DNA from: Sphingomonas sp. NBWT7 | Lineage (GTDB): Bacteria > Pseudomonadota > Alphaproteobacteria > Sphingomonadales > Sphingomonadaceae | Assembly (NCBI RefSeq): GCF_014217605.1 | Contig: NZ_CP043639.1 | Coordinates: forward strand, 3,034,001 to 3,098,000 | Direction of reading: 5' to 3' | DNA length: 64,000 bases | Shown here: positions 54,989-63,646 of the stretch, piece after piece | Position numbering within the stretch: the stretch's first letter is position 1 | Layout of the letters: the number at the start of each line of letters is the position of its first letter | The notes under the pieces: generated by a model | The model's database searches: none | Told to the model about the DNA's origin: nothing | The model's input: the letters and a program-made list of their open reading frames with translations, nothing else | Translations under genes and position numbers: made by a program

Positions 54989-56737
54989 TCAGGCGGCGAC
55001 CGCGTAGGGCTTGATCTCACCCGAGAGATAGAGGTTGCGCGCCTTGGCACGGCTGAGCTTGCCCGAGCTGGTGCGCGGCAGCGTGCGTGGCGGGATGAGC
55101 TCGATCACGCAGTTCATGCCGGTGACGGCGCGGACACGGTCGCGGATCTCGTTGCGCAGCCGGCTGCGTTCGGCATCGTCCGACGTGCGGCACTGGACGA
55201 GCACCGCGGGCGTCTCCTCCCCGCCCGGCGTGGTGATCGCAAAGGCGGCGATGTCGCCTTGCTTGAAGCCGGGGAGCTGCTCGACCGCCCATTCGATGTC
55301 CTGCGGCCAATGGTTGCGGCCGTTGACGATGATCATGTCCTTGGCGCGGCCGACGATGTAGATGTAGCCGTCCGACAGATAGCCCATGTCGCCGGTGTCG
55401 AGCCAGCCGTCGGTGAGGCAGGCGTCGGTCGCGGCGTCGTCGCGGAAATAGCCGACCATCAGCGAGGGCCCGCTGCACCACACCTTGCCGATCGCGCGCT
55501 CGGGCAGCGGGGTGCCGTCCTCCTCGCGGATCTCGACGCGCATGTCGCGCACCGGCTTGCCGCAATTGACGATCGCGCGGTAGCGCTGTGGGCGGTCCTG
55601 CCCGGCGGGGACGCCCGACAGCTGCGTCTCCTCGACCAGTTCGACGCGGATGCCCTCGCCCGGCGGCATGATCGAGACGGCGAGCGTCGCTTCGGCGAGG
55701 CCGTAGGACGGGAGAAATGCCGTCGCCTCGAAGCCGGCATCGGCGAAGGCGTCGACGAAATCCTGCATCACGTCGGGGCGGATCATGTCCGCGCCGTTGC
55801 CCGCGAGGCGCCAGCGCGACAGATCGAACCGGTCGGCCGCCTTGGTCTGGCTCGACATGCGGCGCGCGCAGATATCGTAGCCGAAGGTCGGCGAATAGCT
55901 GATTGAGGTGCCATCGTTACGGCTGATGAGATCGAGCCAGGCGAGCGGGCGGCGCGCGAAATCCTCGGTCTTCAGGTAATCGACCGACACCTGGTTGGCG
56001 ATCGGCGACAGGAAGCAGCCGACCAGCCCCATGTCGTGGTACCACGGCAGCCACGAGATGCAGCGATCGCTGTCGATCAGCGCCATGCCGTGCGCGTGCG
56101 CGGCGAGATTGTTGAGCAGCGCGTGGTGCGTGATCGCAACGCCGTGCGGGAAGCGCGTCGATCCGCTGGAATATTGCAGATAGGCGATGTCGTCGCCGGA
56201 CGCCTGCGGCAGATCGACGGCGGGCGCGGCGCGGGCGAGGAGATCGCCCCAGTCGATCCCCTGCGTGCCGACCGCCTGCGCCGCGGCGCCGGCCATCTCG
56301 GCGAGCTCGGGCGGGTAGATCAGCACCGCGGGATCGCAGCTCGTCAGCTGGACGCGCAGCTGATCGATGTACGATTCCTTGCCGCCGAACGACGTCGGCA
56401 GCGGCAGCGGCACGGGCCACGCCCCGGCATAGACGGTGCCGAAGAACAACGCAGCGAATTCGGCGCTGGTTTCCGCGACCAGCGCGACGCGATCCCCCGG
56501 CGCGATGCCGGCGGCGACCAGGCGATAGGCTGCGGCCTTTGCATCGGCCTGCAGCTCGGCGAAGGGATAGGCGCGCGCGATCGTGCCGCGTGCGTCGTGG
56601 AAATTGAGCCCGCGCGTGCCGGTGGCCGCATAGTCCAGCGCCTCGCCCAGCGTCGCGAAATCGGCGAACCGCCGCGGCAGCGCGTCACCGGTCGGGGTGG
56701 CGCCGGTCGGGGTGGAGGAGGGGGTCGCGGTCGTCAT
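54989..56737 (-). CDS. Fatty acyl-AMP ligase (FAAL)
   Basis: A 582-residue ANL-family enzyme that activates fatty acids as acyl-adenylates and normally passes them to an acyl carrier protein. It has the P-loop 'YLQYSSGSTRFPHGVAITH', 'SWLPWYHDMGLVG', 'SYGLAEATLA' and 'DTGDMGYLSDGYIYIVGR', typical of FAALs; the 'PTSFGGKESYIDQL' segment is also FAAL-like. The N-terminus carries a Thr/Pro-rich stretch from a short DNA repeat. No acyl carrier or polyketide synthase gene is adjacent. The ATG at 56737 is chosen. Confidence 0.92.
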   Translation of the reverse strand: MTTATPSSTPTGATPTGDALPRRFADFATLGEALDYAATGTRGLNFHDARGTIARAYPFAELQADAKAAAYRLVAAGIAPGDRVALVAETSAEFAALFFGTVYAGAWPVPLPLPTSFGGKESYIDQLRVQLTSCDPAVLIYPPELAEMAGAAAQAVGTQGIDWGDLLARAAPAVDLPQASGDDIAYLQYSSGSTRFPHGVAITHHALLNNLAAHAHGMALIDSDRCISWLPWYHDMGLVGCFLSPIANQVSVDYLKTEDFARRPLAWLDLISRNDGTSISYSPTFGYDICARRMSSQTKAADRFDLSRWRLAGNGADMIRPDVMQDFVDAFADAGFEATAFLPSYGLAEATLAVSIMPPGEGIRVELVEETQLSGVPAGQDRPQRYRAIVNCGKPVRDMRVEIREEDGTPLPERAIGKVWCSGPSLMVGYFRDDAATDACLTDGWLDTGDMGYLSDGYIYIVGRAKDMIIVNGRNHWPQDIEWAVEQLPGFKQGDIAAFAITTPGGEETPAVLVQCRTSDDAERSRLRNEIRDRVRAVTGMNCVIELIPPRTLPRTSSGKLSRAKARNLYLSGEIKPYAVAA

Positions 56738-56851
56738 GGTCTTCTGCTCAAGTCTCGATGGTGGTGCCACGAATGGCATCAACGATTGGGCCTGGCCACG
56801 GATCGGTCGCCAACGTTCAAATTCGTCTGCCAGTGTGGCAACAAGAAGGCC

Positions 56852-57376
56852 ATGCCGAAAAGCCGACATCCAGCCCCGCCGCTCAACCAGGCGGCGCTCG
56901 ACGCGTTGGCGCTGCGCTACGTCGAGCGGTTCGCCACGACGCGCGGCAAGCTGGCGGCGTATCTGGCGCGCAAGATCCGCGAGCGCGGCTGGGACGGGCC
57001 GCCCGCCGATCCGCAGGCGATCGCGGAGCGGATGGCGGGGTACGGCTATGTCGACGACCGCGCCTACGCCGAGGCGAAGGCACGCGCGCTGACGCGCCGC
57101 GGCTATGGCGCACGCCGCGTGTCGCAGGCGCTGCACGCCGCGCACGTCGCGCCGGCAGACGCGGGGCAGGCGCTGGAAGAGAGCGCGGATCAGGCATTTG
57201 ACAGCGCGCTGGCGCATGCCCGGCGACGCCGTTTCGGCCCGTTCGCCAAGGCACCGGCGGACGATGCGACACGCGCGCGTCAGCTGGCGGCAATGCTGCG
57301 CGCCGGACACGACTTCGCGCTCGCCCGGCGGATCCTCGCTGCATCACCTGGCGAGGAACTGGAACCGTACGATTGA
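56852..57376 (+). CDS. recX: Regulatory protein RecX
   Basis: A 174-residue RecX protein, a modulator of RecA filaments. It shows 'ALDALALRYVERFATTRGKL', 'ERMAGYGYVDDRAYAEAKA' and 'RRGYGARRVSQALHAAHV', covering its three-helix repeats. recA is not in this window. The ATG at 56852 is preceded by AAGAAGG. Confidence 0.92.
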   Translation: MPKSRHPAPPLNQAALDALALRYVERFATTRGKLAAYLARKIRERGWDGPPADPQAIAERMAGYGYVDDRAYAEAKARALTRRGYGARRVSQALHAAHVAPADAGQALEESADQAFDSALAHARRRRFGPFAKAPADDATRARQLAAMLRAGHDFALARRILAASPGEELEPYD

Positions 57377-57444
57377 TCGGTCTTTCACGACTATCATGTT
57401 GTGCAGCGCGTCAACCATGCTAGCGTTTCCGGGCCTGAAAGACG

Positions 57445-58014
57445 ATGGACATGCGCAGCGATCCGCCTGACGCGGCCTACCGCGACGACGCCGATTTCGG
57501 CGACGAGGAAGGCGTGCGCGTCGAAGGCACGCTGAAATGGTTCGACGTAACGCGCGGCTTCGGCTTCCTGGTGCCCGACAGCGGTGAAATCGGCGACGTG
57601 CTGGTGCATTTCTCCGTCCTGCAGGCGCTCGGCCGGCGCAGCCTGCCCGAGGGCACGCGGATCGAGGCGATCGCGGTGCAGCGCGATCGCGGCTTCCAGG
57701 CGCGCGAGATCCTGAGGCTCGATACCTCTACCGCGATCGAACCCGCGCCGCGGCCGTCGAACCGGATCGATCCCGTCGCGCTGCTCGACGAGGCGGGGGA
57801 TTGGGAGCCGGTGAGCGTCAAATGGTTCAACCGGCTGAAGGGTTACGGTTTCCTGGTGCGCGATGCGATGCCGGGCGATATCTTCGTCCATATGGAAACG
57901 CTGCGCCGCGGCGATATCGGCGAGGTCGAGCCCGATCAGCGGCTGCGCGCGCGGGTGGTTGATGGGCGCAAGGGGCCGATGGCGGTCAGCGTCGCACGAG
58001 AGGATGTGCAATGA
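57445..58014 (+). CDS. Protein with two cold-shock domains
   Basis: A 189-residue protein with two cold-shock domains: '[20 protein letters not shown]' (about 27-46) and '[19 protein letters not shown]' (about 122-140). Both keep aromatic RNP1-like and RNP2 ('VLVHFS', 'IFVHME') residues that bind single-stranded RNA or DNA. A 35-residue linker separates them. It is known in alphaproteobacteria as a tandem CspA-type protein. Its stop overlaps the next gene's ATG by four bases. Confidence 0.9.
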   Translation: MDMRSDPPDAAYRDDADFGDEEGVRVEGTLKWFDVTRGFGFLVPDSGEIGDVLVHFSVLQALGRRSLPEGTRIEAIAVQRDRGFQAREILRLDTSTAIEPAPRPSNRIDPVALLDEAGDWEPVSVKWFNRLKGYGFLVRDAMPGDIFVHMETLRRGDIGEVEPDQRLRARVVDGRKGPMAVSVAREDVQ

Positions 58015-58493
58015 GGTTTCACGGTTTGGCGGCGATTGCATTGCTCCTTGGCGCATCCGCCTGCACCGGGCGCGACGCCGCGGCGTCCGCCGGTAACGAG
58101 GCGGCACCGGCGGCGCTTACGCCGGTGACGATCACCAGCGCGACCGGCCGCCACGTCTTCAAGGTGGAAATGGCGCGGACCCAGCCGCAGCAGCAGCGCG
58201 GGCTGATGTACCGTACCAACATCCCGGCCGACGGCGGCATGCTGTTCTCGCCCTATCCGCCCGAGGGCGGGCCGCCGCGCGAGGCGAGCTTCTGGATGAA
58301 GAACACGCCCTCGCCGCTCGACATCATCTTCATCCGCGCCGACGGCACGATCGCACGCATCGCCGAGAATACCGTGCCCTTCTCCGAGGCGCAGGTGCCG
58401 TCGGGCGAGCCGGTCGCCGCGGTGCTGGAGATCAACGGCGGGCGCGCGGCCGAACTCGGCATCGCCGAGGGGGACAAGGTCAGTTGGAAGTAG
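58011..58493 (+). CDS. DUF192 exported protein
   Basis: A 160-residue protein with a lipoprotein-like signal ('[15 protein letters not shown]', lipobox SAC). The DUF192 domain contains '[19 protein letters not shown]', '[17 protein letters not shown]' and '[14 protein letters not shown]'. The family is small, barrel-like and of unknown function. It is coupled to the cold-shock gene by an ATGA overlap. Confidence 0.9.
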   Translation: MRFHGLAAIALLLGASACTGRDAAASAGNEAAPAALTPVTITSATGRHVFKVEMARTQPQQQRGLMYRTNIPADGGMLFSPYPPEGGPPREASFWMKNTPSPLDIIFIRADGTIARIAENTVPFSEAQVPSGEPVAAVLEINGGRAAELGIAEGDKVSWK

Positions 58494-58578
58494 CACCGAC
58501 GTGCGGCCGGTATCCGTCGGATGGCGGGCGACGTGCCATTGAAGCGCGGTCCGCCAGCCGCTAAGCGCTGACCCCGAT

Positions 58579-58971
58579 ATGGCGATCAACCTCAATCCCT
58601 TCACGTGGTGGAACGGCGCCACCATCGGCACCTGGTTCGGGCTGCGCGGCAAGACGCGCGTCGGCGAGGACGGGCTGGGGAACGTCTATTACCAGGGCGG
58701 GAAGGACACCGCGGGCAATCCACGTCGCTGGGTGATCTACGACGGCGCGAACGACGCCAGCCGGGTTGCGCCTGAGTGGCTCGCCTGGCTGCAGCACACG
58801 ATCGACGACGTGCCCGATCGCGCGCTGCCGCCCGTGCGTCAGTGGCAAAAGCCCGCGCTTGCCAATATGACGGGGACGCCGCACGCCTACCGTCCCTCCG
58901 GTGCGCTTGAGAAGGGCGGCAACCGCGTCAGCGCGACGGGCGATTACGAGGCGTGGAGTCCCGACGCGTGA
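58579..58971 (+). CDS. NADH:ubiquinone oxidoreductase subunit NDUFA12-like
   Basis: A 130-residue accessory subunit of respiratory complex I (B17.2 family), found in alphaproteobacteria and mitochondria. Signature: 'TWFGLRGKTRVGEDGLGNVYYQ', here seen as 'GKTRVGEDGLGNVYYQGG', then 'RRWVIYDGANDASRVAPEWL'. Its stop overlaps the GTG start of the DUF2155 gene. Confidence 0.92.
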   Translation: MAINLNPFTWWNGATIGTWFGLRGKTRVGEDGLGNVYYQGGKDTAGNPRRWVIYDGANDASRVAPEWLAWLQHTIDDVPDRALPPVRQWQKPALANMTGTPHAYRPSGALEKGGNRVSATGDYEAWSPDA

Positions 58972-59630
58972 AGCGCGCCGCCGCGGCGGGGACGCTCGCC
59001 GTCGCCGCGCTGGTCGGCGTGGGTATCTGGCAGGGACCGCGCCTGTTCGGCGGTGGCGACGAGGCGCGTGCGCCGGCGGCGAGCCAGCCGGTGCCCGACA
59101 GCGCCTCCGACGCCAACCCCGATACCGCCGGCGACGTAGTGACGGTGGAGGGCGACGCGGCGCCGGTCGACGCCGGGGCGACGCCGATGGCGCAGCGCGT
59201 CGCGGTCGTCGGCCTGCTCAACAAGCGCAACGGCGTCAGCCGCGACCTGACGATTAAGCCCGGCCAAGCGCTGCGCGTCGGCGACACGATCGTGCGGCTG
59301 CGCGCGTGCGAGCGGACCGCGCCGTGGGAGCCCGAACAACTGACCGGCGCGTTCGTCCAGCTCGACGTTCAGGGCGCGGATCGCAAGTGGCGGCGCGCCT
59401 TCTCCGGCTGGCTCTACAAGGAGCGGCCGGCGTACAACGTCGTCCAGCACCCGATCTACGACGTCTGGGCCAAGAGCTGCGCGATGACCTTCCCCGACAA
59501 GGGGCCTGCGACCGACGTGCTGGCGAGCCCGTCGAGCGCGCGGAAATCGGCGGCGCCGTCCGCCCAGCGTGGTTCGGGAGACGCGGAGCCCAGCGTCTCC
59601 GAGAGCGCGGCGCCCAGCAACGCGACGTAA
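58968..59630 (+). CDS. DUF2155 exported protein
   Basis: A 220-residue exported protein with an N-terminal hydrophobic anchor ('AGTLAVAALVGVGIW') and DUF2155 at about 75-185: 'VGLLNKRNGVSRDLTIKPGQ', 'VRLRACERTAPWE', 'RAFSGWLYKERPAYNVV' and 'YDVWAKSCAMTFP'. The low-complexity tail overlaps the aat gene by 175 bases. It starts with GTG at 58968 in a GTGA overlap with the NDUFA12 gene. The pairing with NDUFA12 is common in sphingomonads. Confidence 0.88.
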   Translation: MKRAAAAGTLAVAALVGVGIWQGPRLFGGGDEARAPAASQPVPDSASDANPDTAGDVVTVEGDAAPVDAGATPMAQRVAVVGLLNKRNGVSRDLTIKPGQALRVGDTIVRLRACERTAPWEPEQLTGAFVQLDVQGADRKWRRAFSGWLYKERPAYNVVQHPIYDVWAKSCAMTFPDKGPATDVLASPSSARKSAAPSAQRGSGDAEPSVSESAAPSNAT

Positions 59631-60190
59631 TCGGCGCGCGCGATCTCGACCGCGCCGAGCGTGGCGAGATGATCGGTCATGAACTGGCAGTCGAGCAACG
59701 TGAACCCGCCGACGCGCAGCCGCGCGACGAGCGCGGCGAGCGCGACCTTCGACGCGTCGGTCGCGCGACTGACCATGCTCTCGCCGAAGAAGGCGCGTCC
59801 GAGCGCGAGGCCGTAGAGCCCGCCGACGAGGCGGTCGCCGTCCCAGCATTCGATCGAATGCGCGAAGCCGGCGGCGTGGAGTTCCAGGAAGACTGTTTCG
59901 ATCGGGCGGTTGATCCAGGTTTCCGGGCGATCGGTCGCCGCTTCGGCGCACAGCGCGATGACCTCGCCGAACGCGGCGTCGGCGGTCAGGCAGAAGCGCT
60001 CGGCGCGCAGCGTGCGGCGCAGCGATCGGGAGAGGTGGAAGCCGTCGAGCGGCAGGATCGCGCGGGTGCGCGGCTCGACCCAGTAGACGCCGGGCGCATC
60101 GCGCGCGTCGGCCATCGGGAACACGCCCACCGCATAGGCGCCGAGGACAGTGGCGGGATCGAGCATCTCGGGCGGGCGGCGGCGCGGCAT
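59456..60190 (-). CDS. aat: Leucyl/phenylalanyl-tRNA-protein transferase
   Basis: A 244-residue enzyme of the N-end rule pathway that adds Leu or Phe to proteins with N-terminal Lys or Arg. Signature blocks: 'GVYWVEPRTRAILPLDGFHL', 'WINRPIETVFLELHAAGFAH', 'GLYGLALGRAFFGESMVS', and 'LLDCQFMTDHLATLGA'. The ATG at 60190 gives normal length. Its 3' end overlaps the convergent DUF2155 gene by 175 bases. Confidence 0.95.
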   Translation of the reverse strand: MPRRRPPEMLDPATVLGAYAVGVFPMADARDAPGVYWVEPRTRAILPLDGFHLSRSLRRTLRAERFCLTADAAFGEVIALCAEAATDRPETWINRPIETVFLELHAAGFAHSIECWDGDRLVGGLYGLALGRAFFGESMVSRATDASKVALAALVARLRVGGFTLLDCQFMTDHLATLGAVEIARADYVALLGAALSETLGSASPEPRWADGAADFRALDGLASTSVAGPLSGKVIAQLLAQTS

Positions 60191-60308
60191 CGGGAGCGGC
60201 GAGCCTAGCAGATCGGCGGTGCGGCGCACGCGGCAAAACGCGTCGCCGACCGTACGCACGCGGGCTGCGGCGCACCGGGACGTGCCCGGCGCGCCGCGAT
60301 CGACGGGA

Positions 60309-60692
60309 TCAGCCCTTGCAGGTGAGCGAGAGCTTGCCGGGCTGTTCCAGCGTGATGTTGGTGGGGGTGCCCGTCAGCTTCCAGCCGCCATCGGCGACCA
60401 GCGGCTCGCCGCCGTTCGGCGCGGTGACCGTCGTCGGCGCGCCATCCTTGGCGGTGCGCACGATCGCCTGCTTGTCGCCTTCGAAGAAGGTGACGTAGAC
60501 GACGCTGTTGTCCTTGCAGCGCATCGACTTGTCCGCCTTGATCGCGGGCGGCAGCTCGACCGCGCCCGCATTGGCGAGCTGCGTCGCCATGGGATCGGGG
60601 TTCGTGTCGATCACCTCGGGTTCGGCCGACTTGGAGTTGCAGGCAGCGAGCGCCAGGAGCGCCGCGATTGCGATGGGGAGGGGGCTCTTCAT
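60309..60692 (-). CDS. Small lipoprotein
   Basis: A 127-residue lipoprotein: signal and lipobox 'LPIAIAALLALAAC'. The mature part includes 'SMRCKDNSVVYVTFFEGDKQ', 'GEPLVADGGWKLTG' and ends 'LSLTCKG', with two cysteines that probably pair. The fold resembles MliC-like or other small lysozyme-inhibitor beta barrels, but I cannot confirm this. The ATG at 60692 is chosen for the signal peptide. Confidence 0.8.
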   Translation of the reverse strand: MKSPLPIAIAALLALAACNSKSAEPEVIDTNPDPMATQLANAGAVELPPAIKADKSMRCKDNSVVYVTFFEGDKQAIVRTAKDGAPTTVTAPNGGEPLVADGGWKLTGTPTNITLEQPGKLSLTCKG

Positions 60693-60773
60693 ACGGCTCG
60701 CGGATTTCGCGCATGCAACCCGAAGCGTCAAGTTGGTGCCGCGTTTAACGGATATTTTATAGCATGTTCGAAC

Positions 60774-62093
60774 TTACTCGTGAAACTCGTCGAGTTCCGG
60801 GATGCGGCCGAACGCGATCTTGCTGCCGATCCGGTCGATCCGCCCGCCGTTGAGCGGCCCGACCGACACCGCGTTGCGCCCGAAACGCTGGTTGATCCGG
60901 TCCATCGCCTCGCTGAGCGCAAGGCCGCGCGTCTCGCGTGCCAGCGGATCCTCGGGCGCGAGATGCGCGAACAGCGAACCCTGGTCGCCCGCGACGGGCG
61001 CGATCTCCGCCAGCGTCACGCCGATCATGCGCAGCCGGAAGCCGCCCGGCCGCACCACGGCGGCAGCGCGCAGCCGCGGGAACAGCGCGTCGAGCCGGGC
61101 AAGGACGACGAAGCTGTCCTGCGTTTCTGGAAGGCGGATCGAAGCGCGCCAGCCGCTCTTGTCGTCCTCGAACTTGGCATGGAGGACGAGCAGGCGCGCG
61201 CGATAGCCTTTGCGGCGCAGCCGGCTCGCGGCCTTGAGCGCGAGCCGTCGCGCAGTGAGCCGCGCCGGCTCGTCGCCGCGCTTCGATGGGGACAGGACGT
61301 GGCTGTGCCCGACGGTACGGCTCTGGGTCGCCTTCTCGGGCAGGTCGACGCCGTGCAGCTGGTACCACAGCCGATCGCCGTCGGTGCCGCCCCAGGCGAA
61401 GCCCGCGTCGCGCGGGCGGCGCGCACAATATTGCGCGATGTCGTTCACCCCGTCGAGCGCCAGCCGACGCTCCATCTTGGCGCCGATTCCGGCGATCTCG
61501 GTGAGCTTCAGTCCGAACAGCGCGTGCGGCAGATCGCGATCCTCGAACACGACCAGCCCGTCGGGCTTCTGCAGATCGGACGCGAGCTTCGCGAGCAGGC
61601 GGTTGGGCGCGATGCCCACCGACGAGGTGAGGCAGGCGCCGATCCGCTGGCGGATGCCGGCCTTGATCCGCTGCGCCAGCGCGACCGCTGCGGCGCGATC
61701 ATTCTCGTTGTCGAGCAGGCGGCAGGCGACCTCGTCGATCGAGCAGACGCGAGTGACGGGGATGTGACGCCAGATCTCCGTTACGATCGCGTCGTGGAAC
61801 TCGACGTAGCGGCGGTGGCGGGCAGGGGTGACGATGACGTCGCGGCACAGCCGCCGCGCCTCCCACACCGGCGTGCCTGTCTTGATGCCGAAGCGCTTCG
61901 CCTCGATCGACGCGGCGATCGCGACGGTGGTGTCGCTGCCGATCGGCGCGACGATCACCGAGCGGCCGCGCAGCGCGGGCTGGAGCTGCTGCTCGACACT
62001 GGCGAAATAGGAATTGAGATCGAGGAACAGCCAGCGCAGCGGCCGCGGCGGCAAATCTGGTCGCGAAGCGGCGGGCGACTCGGACTGGGTCAT
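60774..62093 (-). CDS. Y-family DNA polymerase (Pol IV-like)
   Basis: A 439-residue lesion-bypass polymerase. Palm motifs: 'FLDLNSYFASVEQQ' (metal Asp) and 'VCSIDEVACRL' (Asp-Glu), with 'TSSVGIAPNRLLAKLASDL' and the little-finger region after about 240. It differs from classical DinB ('LDMDAFFASVE'), and is a variant often found in alphaproteobacteria. Two SOS boxes lie just upstream, at 62102-62116 and 62125-62139, consistent with LexA control. The ATG at 62093 is chosen because the box at 62102-62116 would lie inside the gene if it began at 62123. Confidence 0.9.
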   Translation of the reverse strand: MTQSESPAASRPDLPPRPLRWLFLDLNSYFASVEQQLQPALRGRSVIVAPIGSDTTVAIAASIEAKRFGIKTGTPVWEARRLCRDVIVTPARHRRYVEFHDAIVTEIWRHIPVTRVCSIDEVACRLLDNENDRAAAVALAQRIKAGIRQRIGACLTSSVGIAPNRLLAKLASDLQKPDGLVVFEDRDLPHALFGLKLTEIAGIGAKMERRLALDGVNDIAQYCARRPRDAGFAWGGTDGDRLWYQLHGVDLPEKATQSRTVGHSHVLSPSKRGDEPARLTARRLALKAASRLRRKGYRARLLVLHAKFEDDKSGWRASIRLPETQDSFVVLARLDALFPRLRAAAVVRPGGFRLRMIGVTLAEIAPVAGDQGSLFAHLAPEDPLARETRGLALSEAMDRINQRFGRNAVSVGPLNGGRIDRIGSKIAFGRIPELDEFHE

Positions 62094-62101
62094 CGGAATG
62101 A

Positions 62102-62116
62102 GAACGATACCAGAAC
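62102..62116 (-). promoter_or_regulatory. Predicted LexA (SOS) box
   Basis: GAAC-GATACCA-GAAC on the plus strand, that is GTTC-N7-GTTC on the minus strand, the alphaproteobacterial LexA site. It lies 8 bases upstream of the polymerase ATG at 62093. Confidence 0.75.
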
Positions 62117-62124
62117 ATTGCATC

Positions 62125-62139
62125 GTTCCCTAGTTGTTC
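62125..62139 (+). promoter_or_regulatory. Predicted LexA (SOS) box
   Basis: GTTC-CCTAGTT-GTTC, a second exact GTTC-N7-GTTC site, in the opposite orientation to the one at 62102. It is in the 110-base gap between the divergent polymerase and radA genes, so it may control either. Confidence 0.75.
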
Positions 62140-62203
62140 TGAAGCGCTCCGTCGCCTAGATCGCAGAGCCCGCCCGGGCGCGCTGACAACGGAAAAATAC
62201 CAG

Positions 62204-63577
62204 ATGGCCAAACCGCAGAAACGCTACGTCTGCCAGGCATGCGGCTCGGTCGCGTCGCGTTGGCAGGGGCAGTGCGTCGACTGTTCCGAGTGGAACACGC
62301 TGGTTGAGGAAGCGCCAGTGGTGGTGACGCCTTTCCAGGCGAAGCACAATCTGCAGGGCGGCGGGCGCGCGGTGACGATGGTCTCGCTCGATACCGAGGT
62401 GGCGCTGCCGGCACGGATGGCGAGCGGCATCGCCGAGCTTGACCGCGCGCTGGGCGGCGGCTTCGTCGAAGGGAGCGCGACGCTGATCGGCGGCGATCCG
62501 GGGATCGGCAAGTCGACACTGCTGCTCCAGGCGGCGGCGCGCATGGCGCTCGCGGGGGGCGACGTCGCCTATATCTCGGGTGAGGAGGCGGCGGACCAAG
62601 TGCGGCTACGCGCGCGCCGCCTCGGGCTGGGCGAGGCGCCCGTGCGGCTCGCCTCGGCGACGTCGGTACGCGACATTCTGACGACGCTCGGCGCGGGCAA
62701 GCCGCCAGCGCTGCTGGTGATCGATTCGATCCAGACGATGCATTCGGACCTGATCGAGGGCGCGCCCGGCACCGTCAGCCAGGTGCGGGCGAGCGCGCAG
62801 GAGCTGATCCGCTTCGCCAAGGAGCGCGGCACCGCGATGGTGCTCGTCGGCCACGTGACCAAGGACGGCACGATCGCCGGCCCTCGCGTGCTCGAACATA
62901 TGGTCGACACCGTGCTGAGCTTCGAGGGCGAGCGCAGCCACCAGTATCGCATCCTGCGCGCGATCAAGAACCGCTTCGGCGGCACCGACGAGATCGGCGT
63001 GTTCGCGATGGAGAGCGAGGGGCTGGCCGAGGTGTCGAACCCTTCGTCGCTGTTCCTGACGCAGCGCGACGAGAGCGTGACGGGCGCTATCGTCTTTCCC
63101 GCGCTGGAGGGGACGCGGCCGGTGCTGGTCGAGATCCAGGCGCTGGTCGTGCGCCTCGCCAGCGGTGCGACGCCGCGGCGCGCGGTGGTCGGCTGGGACA
63201 GCGGGCGGCTGGCGATGATCCTGGCGGTGCTCGAGGCGCGCTGCGGGCTGAGCTTCTCCTCGGCCGAAGTCTATCTCAACGTCGCGGGCGGCTATCGCGT
63301 GCAGGATCCCGCCGCCGACATGGCGGTCGCCGCGGCGCTGGTGTCGGCGCTGTCCGAACGGCCGGTCGCGGCCGACGCGGTCGCGTTCGGCGAAGTCGCG
63401 CTGTCTGGCGAGGTACGCAGCGTGGCGCACGGCACGCTGCGGCTGAAGGAGGCGGCGAAGCTCGGCTTCGGCAAGGCGCTGGTGCCCGCCGCGATGACGG
63501 GCGAAAAGGCGGCGATGCGCCTCGCGGGCTTTTCCACGCTGGCGCGGCTAGTCGATCACCTTCTGGGGCGCGACTGA
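62204..63577 (+). CDS. radA: DNA repair protein RadA
   Basis: A 457-residue RecA-related protein for branch migration and recombination repair. Zinc finger 'YVCQACGSVASRWQGQCVDC', Walker A 'GGDPGIGKSTLLLQ', Walker B 'LLVIDSIQTM', the RadA-specific 'KNRFGGTDEIGVFAM' and a Lon-like C-terminal domain. ATG at 62204. SOS boxes lie upstream. Confidence 0.97.
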   Translation: MAKPQKRYVCQACGSVASRWQGQCVDCSEWNTLVEEAPVVVTPFQAKHNLQGGGRAVTMVSLDTEVALPARMASGIAELDRALGGGFVEGSATLIGGDPGIGKSTLLLQAAARMALAGGDVAYISGEEAADQVRLRARRLGLGEAPVRLASATSVRDILTTLGAGKPPALLVIDSIQTMHSDLIEGAPGTVSQVRASAQELIRFAKERGTAMVLVGHVTKDGTIAGPRVLEHMVDTVLSFEGERSHQYRILRAIKNRFGGTDEIGVFAMESEGLAEVSNPSSLFLTQRDESVTGAIVFPALEGTRPVLVEIQALVVRLASGATPRRAVVGWDSGRLAMILAVLEARCGLSFSSAEVYLNVAGGYRVQDPAADMAVAAALVSALSERPVAADAVAFGEVALSGEVRSVAHGTLRLKEAAKLGFGKALVPAAMTGEKAAMRLAGFSTLARLVDHLLGRD

Positions 63578-63646
63578 GGCCCGCCGGACGCGCCGGCCCA
63601 AACAGACCCGTTCTCAAGCGCGCCGCTACGCCCTAGATGCGGCGTG

